Source: Desulfuromusa sp. (GTDB lineage: Bacteria; Desulfobacterota; Desulfuromonadia; Desulfuromonadales; Geopsychrobacteraceae). From it: a DNA stretch of 64,000 nt. The stretch covers positions 62,001 through 126,000 of the forward strand of contig JAKIUD010000001.1 in the NCBI GenBank assembly GCA_021647765.1, read 5' to 3'. Below the pieces are notes generated by a model. That model saw only the letters and a list, made by a program, of their open reading frames with translations, did not search any database and was not told where the DNA came from. This document shows, piece by piece, positions 1 through 8,431 of this stretch; the stretch's first letter is position 1, and the number at the start of each line of letters is the position of its first letter. The position numbers and the translations under genes are program-made.

Positions 1-1
1 A

Positions 2-106
2 GAACAAACAGGTAATGAGTCCGAGAAGCAGAAGAAGCTTTACTCGCGGATCAACACGGTGGAGAAAACTATCTCCAGGGCGATAAGCACCTTCTGTCAT
101 ATTTAG
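2..106 (+). CDS. C-terminal end of an unidentified protein (partial)
   Basis: An open frame enters from the left edge and stops at a TAG at 104-106, giving about 34 residues that are rich in Lys, Glu, Ser and Thr and look helical. There is no recognisable motif and the rest of the gene lies outside the window. It could be the tail of a real gene or chance. Confidence is low. Confidence 0.3.
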   Translation, partial: EQTGNESEKQKKLYSRINTVEKTISRAISTFCHI

Positions 107-160
107 AGTCCAAAAAACAACCGGGGAAATATTCTGGGGCATGTGGTTGTTACGTGTCCC

Positions 161-338
161 GAATGGCGTTAGTTTAAGCAACTTTCCAGCAAAACGGGAC
201 TGTCCCCGCATGGGGGCTGTCCCGTTTTTGCGGTACGAACCACTGCGGTTCTTCGTGGATCGTAAACTCTTGGGACAGCCCCCGATGAAGCTGGGGACAA
301 TCCCGAGTTCACTACATAAGTTTCTTAAACTGTCATTC
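161..338 (-). repeat. Dispersed GGGACAGTCCC element, copy 1
   Basis: This is one of six related intergenic elements of about 170-185 bp. It begins with GAATGGCGTTAGTTTAAG and ends with a near-inverse copy (CTTAAACTGTCATTC). Inside are two hairpin-forming pairs built on GGGACTGTCCCC/GGGGGCTGTCCC, flanking a conserved core that reads TTCTTCGTGGATCGTAAAC on the plus strand. It is inverted relative to copies 3 to 6. It lies just downstream of leuB and may end its transcript. Confidence 0.85.
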
Positions 339-365
339 GTACCTGTTCCACAAATCCACAATCAG

Positions 366-1457
366 TTACCCAAGTTGAGAAATAATCGCATCACCCATTT
401 CGACGGTGTTAACTTTCTTCTCGCTGGAATCCCCCTGATAAATATCACCGGTACGATAACCATTATTCAAAACTTTTTCTACAGCAGCATTGACCGCATC
501 AGCAGCGTCAATCATACCAAAGGAATAGCGCAACATCATCGAAGCGGAAAGAATCTGCGCAATCGGGTTGGCGATCCCTTGTCCTGCGATATCGGGAGCA
601 CTACCACCCGACGGCTCGTACATACCAAAAGATCCCTCAGCAAGAGAAGCAGAAGGCAACATACCGAGAGAACCGGTCAACATCGCTGCTTCATCAGAAA
701 TAATATCACCGAACATATTGCCACAGAGCATGACGTCAAACTGCTTCGGCCAACGCACCAGCTGCATCGCAGCGTTATCAACGTACATATGGGAGAGTTC
801 AATATCGGGATATTCCTTAGCGACCCGCACGACAACTTCACGCCAGAGCACCGATGTCGACAAAACATTCGCTTTATCGATAGAACAAACCTTCTTGCCA
901 CGTTTACGCGCCGCCTCGAAAGCAACATGGGAGATCCGCTCTACTTCGGCGTCAGAATATTTCATGGTATCGAAACCAGTCCGTCCACCTCCCTCTCCCT
1001 CAATCCCCTTAGGAGAAGCGAAGTAAATCCCACCTGTTAACTCACGCACCACCAGAATATCAAATCCACCTTCGATCACACTCTCTTTCAAACTGGACGC
1101 ACCAGTCAAAGCAGGAAAAATAATTGCAGGACGCAAATTGCAGAACAAACCAAAAATTTTACGTAGAGGGAGCAAAGCACCCCGCTCCGGTTGCTCATCA
1201 GGTGGCAAACTTTCCCATTTGGGGCCACCAACACTACCGAAAAGAATGGCATCGGATTTTTTGCAAATTTCAACGGTACTATCTGGTAACGCCTTGCCTT
1301 CTTCATCAATTCCGGCGCCACCAACATTGGCAAAAGTACGCTCAAAACTGACATCATCTCTCTTCTCTACGGCGTCCAGTACTTTGAGGGCTTCTGCCAT
1401 AACCTCGGGGCCAATTCCATCACCAGATAAAACTGCAATCTTAAAGCTGTTAGACAT
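366..1457 (-). CDS. leuB: 3-isopropylmalate dehydrogenase
   Basis: The 363-residue protein catalyses NAD-dependent oxidation and decarboxylation of 3-isopropylmalate to 2-oxoisocaproate, the third committed step of leucine synthesis, in the cytosol. The N terminus (KIAVLSGDGIGPEV) is the family signature, followed by the GSVGGPKW loop and, near residue 240-260, the metal and substrate region CGNMFGDIISDEA. The length fits the family. It stands alone on the minus strand with its own promoter, about 8.5 kb from leuACD, so it is probably controlled apart from the T-box operon. A dispersed repeat lies just downstream. Confidence 0.97.
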   Translation of the reverse strand: MSNSFKIAVLSGDGIGPEVMAEALKVLDAVEKRDDVSFERTFANVGGAGIDEEGKALPDSTVEICKKSDAILFGSVGGPKWESLPPDEQPERGALLPLRKIFGLFCNLRPAIIFPALTGASSLKESVIEGGFDILVVRELTGGIYFASPKGIEGEGGGRTGFDTMKYSDAEVERISHVAFEAARKRGKKVCSIDKANVLSTSVLWREVVVRVAKEYPDIELSHMYVDNAAMQLVRWPKQFDVMLCGNMFGDIISDEAAMLTGSLGMLPSASLAEGSFGMYEPSGGSAPDIAGQGIANPIAQILSASMMLRYSFGMIDAADAVNAAVEKVLNNGYRTGDIYQGDSSEKKVNTVEMGDAIISQLG

Positions 1458-1521
1458 AATCCATTTTCTCCCGTAGAATTAAATAAAAAGCCCTCTCAAT
1501 TCCGAGAGCAAAAACGGCTAA

Positions 1522-1550
1522 ACTATAGAAAAAGGGAACTTTCTTGTCAA
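1522..1550 (-). promoter_or_regulatory. Sigma-70-type promoter of leuB
   Basis: On the minus strand TTGACA (1545-1550) is followed after 17 bases by TATAGT (1522-1527). This is a near-consensus housekeeping promoter and would start a leader of about 58 nt before leuB. The leader holds a weak five-pair hairpin (CTCTC/GAGAG) followed by a T-rich stretch. Confidence 0.8.
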
Positions 1551-1697
1551 ACCATTTATCATAATAAACTCAATCGGGAAGACGACTGGAAGCAGAGGTC
1601 TAGATATGTTATTGTCTTGCGCCAATGGGGTCTCTGCCTCTATTCAGAAATCTATCACACCTCCCGCCACTTAAAGGGTGAAAAACAGGAGAAAAAC

Positions 1698-2468
1698 ATG
1701 CGTTTTGTCTTACCGTTATTCCTTATTTTCATATTAGGCTCGCTTCCTGCGTATGCGGCCAACAATACGGCTGTTGATGAACATCAAGCTGAAGCACAAA
1801 TAATGACGAAAGAAGTGGCTAAGAAAGCCCTTCAGGGGATTCAGGGAGAAGTTATCTCGGTCAACCCTGCTGAAGTCCCCGGTTTATACAGAGTCGCCAT
1901 GCGAATGCAGGGAAAAGTCATTCCAATTTACCTTGATGCCAGTGGATCATACCTGATTACCGGCAATGTTATCCGCATCAAAGACAGAAAAAATCTGACT
2001 CAAATGCATTTTCAACAACTCAACCCTGTCGATGTTTCAACTATTCCGTTGGACGATACCTTAATTGTGGGTACCCCCGAAGCAACCCAAAAAATTATCG
2101 TTTTCACCGATCCCCACTGCCCATACTGTAGTAAACTTCATCGTGTGCTCCGCGATGCGGTAAAAGCAAACCCCGACCTGGCATTCTATAGTAAATTGAT
2201 TCCCCTCAAACAAAGCTCCAAAGAAATTACCCAGACTATTCTCTGTAATAAATCGGTGGAACAGCTTGAAATGGCATTTGCCGGGAAGGCATTACCAAAG
2301 CCAAGTTGTGAAACCGATACGATTGAAAAGAATCTAGCCCTTGCCCAAAAACTGGGAATTCACGGAACTCCAACCCTGATTCTACCCAACGGGCAAATTT
2401 CTCCCGGCTACCGCCCTCTGAAAGAACTCTTAAAATTGATCAAAGAAAATCAGGCAGAACCCAAATAG
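1698..2468 (+). CDS. DsbC-family periplasmic disulfide isomerase/thiol protein
   Basis: This 256-residue protein starts at an ATG preceded by AGGAG, and has a cleavable signal peptide (MRFVLPLFLIFILGSLPAYA). A DsbC-like dimerisation region follows, then a thioredoxin-fold domain with the active site DPHCPYCSK around residues 146-154 and the cis-Pro segment HGTPTLIL. Family members shuffle or reduce wrong disulfides in the periplasm. A longer reading frame begins at 1617, but the signal peptide and ribosome site favour the later start. Neighbours give no functional link. DsbC against DsbG-like activity cannot be decided from sequence. Confidence 0.88.
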   Translation: MRFVLPLFLIFILGSLPAYAANNTAVDEHQAEAQIMTKEVAKKALQGIQGEVISVNPAEVPGLYRVAMRMQGKVIPIYLDASGSYLITGNVIRIKDRKNLTQMHFQQLNPVDVSTIPLDDTLIVGTPEATQKIIVFTDPHCPYCSKLHRVLRDAVKANPDLAFYSKLIPLKQSSKEITQTILCNKSVEQLEMAFAGKALPKPSCETDTIEKNLALAQKLGIHGTPTLILPNGQISPGYRPLKELLKLIKENQAEPK

Positions 2469-2522
2469 GTTTAAGATGAATCTGCTTATTTAGAATAACC
2501 CGTAAAAATCTGAGCCAGCCCC

Positions 2523-2690
2523 GAATGGCGCTAAGCTGAGGATAGATGGCAGTAAAACCTGGACTATCCCCACATGGGGACTGTCCTAGGGTGCATACTA
2601 CTGCGGTTCTTCGTGGCTCGTAAACTCTTGGGACAAGCCCCCGATGGTGCTGGGGACAGTCCCGAGCTCACTACAAAAATACTGATATTA
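2523..2690 (-). repeat. Dispersed GGGACAGTCCC element, copy 2 (degenerate right end)
   Basis: It starts with GAATGGCGCTAAGCT and contains the conserved TTCTTCGTGGCTCGTAAAC core with the GGGACA and GGGGACAGTCCC hairpin arms. The right terminal inverted repeat is not recognisable, so this copy is decayed. It has the same orientation as copy 1 and fills the space between the convergent DsbC-like gene and ilvD. Confidence 0.8.
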
Positions 2691-2711
2691 TCAGTAGCAA
2701 ACGGTAGCGGT

Positions 2712-4559
2712 TTATTTCAATTGCTCCAGATCACGTACCGCACCACGCGAAGCACTGGTCGTTGTTGCGGCATAAGCTTGTAAAGCTCGGCTGACCTGCC
2801 GCTGCCGAAGTGCTGGTTGCCACGCTTGCTTGCCCTTTGCAACCATTGCCACCTGACGTTGCTGTAAAACCTCATCGGTCACCTGCATAAACATCTTGCG
2901 TTCCGGAATATCGATAGACACCAGATCACCTTCTTCCAATAACGCAATTGCCCCACCTTCAGCTGCTTCCGGGGACACGTGACCAATCGACAACCCTGAA
3001 GTTCCTCCCGAAAAACGACCATCGGTAATTAACGCACACTTCTTCCCAAGTCCCTTCGACTTCAGGTAACTGGTGGGATAAAGCATTTCCTGCATTCCAG
3101 GACCACCCTTTGGCCCTTCATAGCGAATCACCACCACATCGCCAGCCCGCACCTTGTCGCCAAGAATCCCCTCAATCGCATCTTCCTGACTCTCAAAAAT
3201 ACGCGCCGGACCGGTAAAAGTGAGATTTGTTTCGTCTACGCCAGCCGTTTTGACGATACAGCCATCAACAGCCATGTTTCCATAAAGTACCGCCAGACCG
3301 CCATCCTGACTGTAAGCATGTTCCCGAGAACGGATACACCCTTTTTCGCGATCCAGATCAAGTGAGGAGTAGCGTTTACTCTGGGCAAAAGCCTCAAGAC
3401 AGCGTTCACCGCCCGGGGCGGCACGATAAAACTGCTGGACATCGGGCGCATCAGTACGCACAATATCCCACTGTTCAATTGCCTCACCCATTGTCGCACT
3501 GTGAACCGTTGGCACATCACGCTGGATCAACCCGGCACGATCGAGTTCCCCGAGAATAGCAAAAATGCCCCCGGCTCGGTGGACATCTTCCATATGGTAA
3601 TGCTGCACTGCCGGAGCCACCTTACACAAATTCGGAGTCTCACGGGAGAGACGATTGATGTCATCCATGGTGAAGTTCACCTCGCCTTCACGGGCAATCG
3701 CCAGCAGGTGAAGAATGGTATTCGTCGATCCACCCATGGCAATATCGAGCCGCATAGCATTTTCATAAGCACCGAAACTGGCGATAGAGCGTGGCAGAAC
3801 CCGCTCATCATCGTCTTCATACCAGCGCTTGGTCAGATCCATGATCCGTTTTGCCCCCTCCAGAAACAGCTGCCTCCGGTCCGCATGGGTCGCAACCAGA
3901 CTGCCGTTTCCAGGGAGACCCATCCCCAAAGCCTCGGTCAAACAATTCATCGAGTTGGCGGTAAACATCCCGGAACACGAACCACAGGTCGGACAGGAAC
4001 TCCGCTCATAAACAGCAACATCATCATCACTGACATCGGGGTCTGCCGCTGCAACCATGGCATCAACCAGATCCAACGCAACATCCTGACCTTGAAGAGT
4101 TGCGCGACCGGCTTCCATAGGACCACCGGTCACAAAAATTGTCGGGATATTCAGACGCATGGAAGCCATCAACATTCCCGGCGTAATCTTGTCACAGTTG
4201 GAGATACAAACCAGAGCATCAACACAATGGGCATTGGCCATATATTCAACCGTGTCAGCAATCAGCTCGCGCGAAGGGAGACTGTAAAGCATCCCCTGAT
4301 GTCCCATTGCAATGCCATCACAAATTGCCATAGTGTTAAATTCTTTGGCGATGCCACCATGCTCTTCAATCTGGGAAACAACCAGCTGACCCAAATCCTG
4401 CAAATGGACGTGCCCCGGCACAAACTGGGTGAACGAATTCACCACAGCAATGATCGGCTTACCAAAATCTTTCTGTTTTACCCCAGTCGCATGCCACAAG
4501 GCACGAGCCCCGGCCATATTTTTCCCCTGAACTGATTGTGCTGATCTATAAATTGGCAT
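2712..4559 (-). CDS. ilvD: Dihydroxy-acid dehydratase
   Basis: The 615-residue iron-sulfur enzyme dehydrates 2,3-dihydroxy-isovalerate and 2,3-dihydroxy-3-methylvalerate to the 2-oxo acids of valine and isoleucine synthesis. Cluster-binding cysteines are visible in the motifs SNCDKITPGM (about residue 120) and CPTCGSCSGMFTANSMN (about 190-206). The C-terminal DGRFSGGTSGLSIGH motif binds substrate. Length matches the long, E. coli-like IlvD type. It lies on the minus strand alone, with the toxin-antitoxin pair upstream. Confidence 0.97.
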   Translation of the reverse strand: MPIYRSAQSVQGKNMAGARALWHATGVKQKDFGKPIIAVVNSFTQFVPGHVHLQDLGQLVVSQIEEHGGIAKEFNTMAICDGIAMGHQGMLYSLPSRELIADTVEYMANAHCVDALVCISNCDKITPGMLMASMRLNIPTIFVTGGPMEAGRATLQGQDVALDLVDAMVAAADPDVSDDDVAVYERSSCPTCGSCSGMFTANSMNCLTEALGMGLPGNGSLVATHADRRQLFLEGAKRIMDLTKRWYEDDDERVLPRSIASFGAYENAMRLDIAMGGSTNTILHLLAIAREGEVNFTMDDINRLSRETPNLCKVAPAVQHYHMEDVHRAGGIFAILGELDRAGLIQRDVPTVHSATMGEAIEQWDIVRTDAPDVQQFYRAAPGGERCLEAFAQSKRYSSLDLDREKGCIRSREHAYSQDGGLAVLYGNMAVDGCIVKTAGVDETNLTFTGPARIFESQEDAIEGILGDKVRAGDVVVIRYEGPKGGPGMQEMLYPTSYLKSKGLGKKCALITDGRFSGGTSGLSIGHVSPEAAEGGAIALLEEGDLVSIDIPERKMFMQVTDEVLQQRQVAMVAKGKQAWQPALRQRQVSRALQAYAATTTSASRGAVRDLEQLK

Positions 4560-4598
4560 AAGATTCCTCTATTTTGTATGTGTTGATGTTTAAAAGGT

Positions 4599-4871
4599 CT
4601 ACTTTTTCAAATTTCGATAGAAATTTTCCTGTGACCCCACCATGAGTAACGTTAAAGACTCTTCGTCAAACAAGTATGCCAACAAAAAAAGTTTTTTGGT
4701 GATTCTACATTTATAAACATAGACACCCTGAAGATCACCCTTCTTTTGCTCCCCGATTTCGGGGCTTGTCAGGATATCCAGAATTACATTATCCAGTTCC
4801 TTAATCTGACTTTTATGCAGTTTCTTTTTACTTTTGGCAAAGGTGCGGGTCTGTAAAACTTTCCGCATCAT
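4599..4871 (-). CDS. RelE/ParE-superfamily toxin
   Basis: This 90-residue basic protein has the RelE/HigB-type layout: an N-terminal Lys-rich helical hairpin (FAKSKKKLHKSQIKELD), then beta strands (GVYVYKCRITKKLFLLAYLFD). Such toxins are ribosome-dependent mRNA nucleases or gyrase poisons. Its ATG overlaps the antitoxin stop (ATGA), so the two are translationally coupled. The C-terminal SQENFYRNLKK is typical of the YafQ/RelE-like group. The exact target cannot be told from sequence. Confidence 0.75.
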   Translation of the reverse strand: MMRKVLQTRTFAKSKKKLHKSQIKELDNVILDILTSPEIGEQKKGDLQGVYVYKCRITKKLFLLAYLFDEESLTLLMVGSQENFYRNLKK

Positions 4872-5095
4872 TCATCCTCGTCAAAAACATACTCTTCAAC
4901 CAGACCGGCCTTCGCTTCTTCTTTGGCCAAGAGTATTTCGCGGATCACTGAAAATGGAATATCTGGATTGTCCTCAGCCGCGCGACCAATAGAAGTCCAG
5001 TATTCAACCTGACCCGCCACAGATCGATGTTCCACTTTTGCTACAATTTTTGCAGCTTTTACCAGATCGTTACTAATTCTCACTGCCTGTGCCAT
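4868..5095 (-). CDS. ParD-like antitoxin
   Basis: This 75-residue acidic protein starts at an ATG with a strong ribosome site (CAGGAGGTG). The first half resembles ParD-like antitoxins (VRISNDLVKAAKIVAKVEHRSVAGQVEYW), predicted to form a DNA-binding ribbon-helix-helix. The tail is acidic (EEYVFDEDE), as expected for the toxin-binding part. It overlaps the toxin by four bases. A palindrome over its promoter suggests autorepression. Confidence 0.78.
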   Translation of the reverse strand: MAQAVRISNDLVKAAKIVAKVEHRSVAGQVEYWTSIGRAAEDNPDIPFSVIREILLAKEEAKAGLVEEYVFDEDE

Positions 5096-5114
5096 AAGAC
5101 ACCTCCTGTTTGAA

Positions 5115-5144
5115 AATATAGCAGAGCAGATTGCATTATGCAAT
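5115..5144 (-). promoter_or_regulatory. Toxin-antitoxin promoter with palindromic operator
   Basis: On the minus strand TTGCAT (5138-5143) and TATATT (5115-5120) are spaced by 17 bases. The -35 box lies inside a perfect 15-base palindrome, ATTGCATTATGCAAT (5130-5144). This is the expected position for repression by the antitoxin. Confidence 0.7.
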
Positions 5145-5224
5145 GAAACGTTGCGAAAGATCGGATCTGTTGTCGTAATCTTGGAAATCTGGGGAATGTC
5201 CCGAATAGCACCTGGGGAGTGTTT

Positions 5225-5397
5225 GAATGGCACCAGTTTAAACAATATTGTAGTAATCTCGGGACTGTCCCCAGACTCATCGGGGGCTGTCCCAAGAGTT
5301 TACGAGCCACGAAGAACCACGGCAATTCGCACCGCAAAAGCCTGGGACAGCCCCCATGCGGGGACAGTCCCGGTTTTGCTGGACATTTGCGCCATTC
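5225..5397 (+). repeat. Dispersed GGGACAGTCCC element, copy 3
   Basis: It runs from GAATGGCACCAGTTTAAAC to GCGCCATTC, with both hairpin pairs and the core GTTTACGAGCCACGAAGAA. A few bases of the right inner flank are missing compared with copies 5 and 6. It lies upstream of the toxin-antitoxin promoter and downstream of the CARDB-type gene. Confidence 0.85.
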
Positions 5398-5447
5398 GGA
5401 AGTGTTTCAGTTTTTTGGGTTTTTTCAAATATTTCTAATTTTCTTTA

Positions 5448-6336
5448 TTATTTCACTTTAAGTGAGATAGATTTCTTATTATTCCTTTCATTCAATTCTT
5501 TCACCCTATTTCTTGGATCAGCAAATACGGTAATGAGGTAATTCTGTCGAGTCGAAAAATTACATTGGGCTCTGACATTCACAGACGGGTCACCGAGTTT
5601 ACTTATTTCAGTGTTTATGATTTTCAAACGAGTTGCCCCTCCACACCTAAATCCAACCGTTAAAGCTTCTTTTTGAAGAGCTTCCCGTGCCGTCACCTGA
5701 AGATTATGATCATTGAGCCGAGTAATGGTTGCTTCAACTTGAACAGGTTTTCCCACCACCGGATGTTTTGTCAAAACTTTTAAATTTTTGACGATTAAAT
5801 CTGGATAGTGCAATCCAGGAAAAGAGACTTCTGCGGCTGTGGTATTATCGTAATTTTCAGTTTCAGCAACCTTATTATTGTCATCAAGTTTGAGGATGAC
5901 CTCTCCATCATAGGGTTCAACGATAACTCCTTTTCTAAAAAAACGGGTTTTACCTCCATGAACAGATAGATTCTCGACAGTCGCAACACGGCTCGTTGAC
6001 CATTTCTGAACAACTAATTTATCACCAACCCACGCCACAGAAGCTGGCGCCTTCCAGAAAATCGTTACTCTAAAATTGGGAACATCTTTACCGTTGACCT
6101 CTTTAACATAAAAAACCAGGGGGAGCTTGAACTTCCCATTTGACAATATGCTAACCTCATCCTTTTTCATTTCAAACTTGTTAAAATGCTGAGAATCTGA
6201 ACCACGGGCAGGAGTTCCCACCTGTAATTTGCTGAAAACAAGATTAGCTTTCTGTACTGCGTACGCGACAGGGTTCATCAAAAAAAAGAAACACGAACGA
6301 TATAAACAAAAAATTTGAATAATGCTTCATTTTCAT
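5448..6336 (-). pseudogene. CARDB-type secreted protein with frameshift in the signal peptide
   Basis: A strong ribosome site (GGAGGAGGCGGT) precedes the ATG at 6336, which begins a clear signal peptide (MKMKHYSNFLFISFVFLF). The frame then breaks at a run of eight T (plus-strand A 6280-6287). With seven, the peptide would continue into LMNPVAYAVQ and the 277-residue body. The body seems to hold two CARDB-like adhesion modules, each ending in an N-rich turn (DDNNKVAETENYDNTT and RVKELNERNNKK). It may be a pseudogene, a phase-variable gene, or a sequencing error. No specific function is known. Confidence 0.7.
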
Positions 6337-6363
6337 ACCGCCTCCTCCGGATATGGTTCGCTG

Positions 6364-6369
6364 ATTATA
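6364..6369 (-). promoter_or_regulatory. Extended -10 box upstream of the CARDB-type gene
   Basis: TGATATAAT on the minus strand is an extended -10 element (TG-N-TATAAT) about 28 bases before the ATG at 6336. No good -35 box is visible. This supports the upstream start for the frameshifted gene. Confidence 0.5.
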
Positions 6370-6449
6370 TCACGTATGAATGCTGCAATAGCAGCAGAAA
6401 AAAACAGCTATACGCCGCCACAATATCATGTCCATTCGCCAGCTTTCAT

Positions 6450-6980
6450 CTAATAGCGTGCGTCTGCAAACTCAACCCAGCCACCAGCTTCAACCAGAGC
6501 TTTATCAAACTGGCTGATTGCAAAAGAGAACAGTTTCTCCTGCCCACCTGCCACTGCTTTAATCTGTCCTGCCTCCAAATTGACTGCAACCGACACCTTG
6601 CCGGATGTTTGCAACTGCATCAGTTCGTCTATCGATTCTTTCGGTAATTCAATCGCCAGCATTCCACAATTGAACATATTCTGGCGAAAAATCCGGGCGT
6701 AACTTTCGGCAATAACAGTATGAACATCGTTCACCTCAAAAACCCAGGGGGCATGTTCGCGGGACGAGCCACAACCAAAGTTTTCTCTGGTAATCACCAC
6801 TGTGGCATTTTTGAGATCATCCCCCTTGGGATCAAATCCATCCAGCTTAAGATCTTCAAGAATGTATGGCTGCAGGGCTTCTTTAGTCACTTCTGTCAGA
6901 TATTTAGCCGGAATAATCTCATCTGTATTAATATCGGATCGATCAAGAAAGATTGCCGATCCACCAAATTTTTTCTGCAT
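6450..6980 (-). CDS. leuD: 3-isopropylmalate dehydratase small subunit
   Basis: The 176-residue swivel subunit pairs with LeuC to isomerise 2-isopropylmalate to 3-isopropylmalate. The motifs DRSDINTDEIIPAKYL near the start and the substrate loop NFGCGSSREHAPW (about 67-79) identify the family. It is the short, anaerobe/archaeal-like form. It is the last leu gene of the leuA-leuC-leuD operon, 91 bases after leuC. Confidence 0.95.
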   Translation of the reverse strand: MQKKFGGSAIFLDRSDINTDEIIPAKYLTEVTKEALQPYILEDLKLDGFDPKGDDLKNATVVITRENFGCGSSREHAPWVFEVNDVHTVIAESYARIFRQNMFNCGMLAIELPKESIDELMQLQTSGKVSVAVNLEAGQIKAVAGGQEKLFSFAISQFDKALVEAGGWVEFADARY

Positions 6981-7007
6981 ATTCTAAATGCTCCCTGTGA
7001 AAATCGT

Positions 7008-7058
7008 GTAGGGGCAATCCTTGTGATCGCCTCGGGTGAATACAAGATTCACCCCTAC
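7008..7058. repeat. 51-bp imperfect palindrome between leuC and leuD
   Basis: GTAGGGGCAATCCTTGT at the left is mirrored by ACAAGATTCACCCCTAC at the right, around a GC-rich centre. The wording resembles dispersed palindromic repeats found in many bacterial genomes. It would form a long hairpin in the leu mRNA between leuC and leuD. Confidence 0.7.
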
Positions 7059-7071
7059 ATTCAAGGTTCGG

Positions 7072-8352
7072 TTAAAGGGTTCGGGCATCTGTGATGACAC
7101 CGGTTAATGCTGTTGCTGCTGCAGACTCCGGGCTCATCAAGTGAACCATCCCACCTTTGCCCATACGCCCATTGAAGTTCCGGTTGCTGGTTGCGGCAGC
7201 GACTTCACCTTCGGCCAAGACACCATTACTCATCCCCAGACAGGCACCACAGGTCGGATTGGTGACGCAAAAGCCGGAATCCATAAAAATCTGAATAATC
7301 CCTTCGGCCATTGCGTCACTAAAGACTTTAGGTGTTGCTGGAGAAAGAATGCCGCGCACCGAATCGGCAATGGTCTTCCCTTTCAGGATTGCCGCTGCCT
7401 GACGCAGGTCTTCAATTCTGCCGTTGGTACAGGTTCCTATATACACTTGATCAACCGGAGTCCCAGCCATTTCCTTGACTGACTTAACACAATCAGGTTT
7501 ATAGTCGTAGGTCACTTGTGGCTCAAGGTCTGAAACATCAATATCCAGAGTACTGGCGTAAACGGCATCGACATCTGAAACCCATTTCTGGTATTCAGTT
7601 AAGGCTGCTTCCTTGCTGGAAAATTCATCTTGAATAAATTCCCAGAGGTATTCAACGGTTGTCATATCGGGCATACAAACCCCGGATGTACCACCAGCTT
7701 CCACCGCCATATTGCACAGCGTCATCCGTGCTTCCATACTCATCTGATCGACAATCGGACCACGGAACTCAATAACCCGGTCGGTTGCCCCATTGACTCC
7801 CAATTGCCCAATCACATGGAGGATGACATCTTTTGCATAAACACCTGCTGAAAGGGTTCCGTTCAGATTCACCCGGATGGTTGCCGGTTCACGAAAGGCA
7901 CAAACCCCCTTCAGAATCCCAACTTCGAGATCGGTTGTCCCAACCCCTGCGGCAAAAGCACCAAAAGCACCATGGGTACAAGTGTGGCTGTCCCCCATAA
8001 TCACCGTGAATCCAGGGCGGATATACCCTTTTTCGGGAAACAGCGCATGGCAGACCCCATTGCGACCGACATCAAAGAAGTCGGGGATTTCATGCCGTCT
8101 GGCCCAATCCCGGAGAATTTTAGCTTGAGTTGCGGTCTTCGTATCCTTGGAAGGGGTGACATGATCAATCACAACTTTTAATTTATCCCGATCAAAGACC
8201 CGATCTTTTTCTCTCCAGATCAGATCTGCAATAGCGATCGGTGTCGTAATTTCATGGCAGAGGACACGATCCAGATTGAGAATCTTAGTCCCCTGAAACG
8301 GTTCATCACGTAAATGGCTAGCAAAAATCTTTTCGGCTAATGTTTGACCCAT
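7072..8352 (-). CDS. leuC: 3-isopropylmalate dehydratase large subunit
   Basis: This 426-residue aconitase-family protein carries the [4Fe-4S] cluster; ligand motifs are visible as GDSHTCTHGAFGAF (about 120), TCTNGR (about 300) and NPTCGACLG (about 360). Its length fits the archaeal/HacA-like LeuC type that pairs with a short LeuD. It follows leuA by 79 bases in the T-box operon. Confidence 0.95.
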   Translation of the reverse strand: MGQTLAEKIFASHLRDEPFQGTKILNLDRVLCHEITTPIAIADLIWREKDRVFDRDKLKVVIDHVTPSKDTKTATQAKILRDWARRHEIPDFFDVGRNGVCHALFPEKGYIRPGFTVIMGDSHTCTHGAFGAFAAGVGTTDLEVGILKGVCAFREPATIRVNLNGTLSAGVYAKDVILHVIGQLGVNGATDRVIEFRGPIVDQMSMEARMTLCNMAVEAGGTSGVCMPDMTTVEYLWEFIQDEFSSKEAALTEYQKWVSDVDAVYASTLDIDVSDLEPQVTYDYKPDCVKSVKEMAGTPVDQVYIGTCTNGRIEDLRQAAAILKGKTIADSVRGILSPATPKVFSDAMAEGIIQIFMDSGFCVTNPTCGACLGMSNGVLAEGEVAAATSNRNFNGRMGKGGMVHLMSPESAAATALTGVITDARTL

Positions 8353-8431
8353 GTGTGCTCCTGTAGGTTCTATTCCAATAAAAAATCAGCAATTTATCCA
8401 GCGCGATAAGCAGGTGCTGAACAGTATACAA

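Noticed and set aside
1480..1510. Attenuator in the leuB leader
   Set aside because: The CTCTC/GAGAG hairpin has only five pairs and no leader peptide with leucine codons is seen.
3501..4535. Long open frame on the plus strand opposite ilvD
   Set aside because: It lies wholly antisense to ilvD, has no ribosome site or known motif, and its composition is that of a shadow frame. The same holds for frames opposite leuB (141-1040) and nifS (45516-46355).
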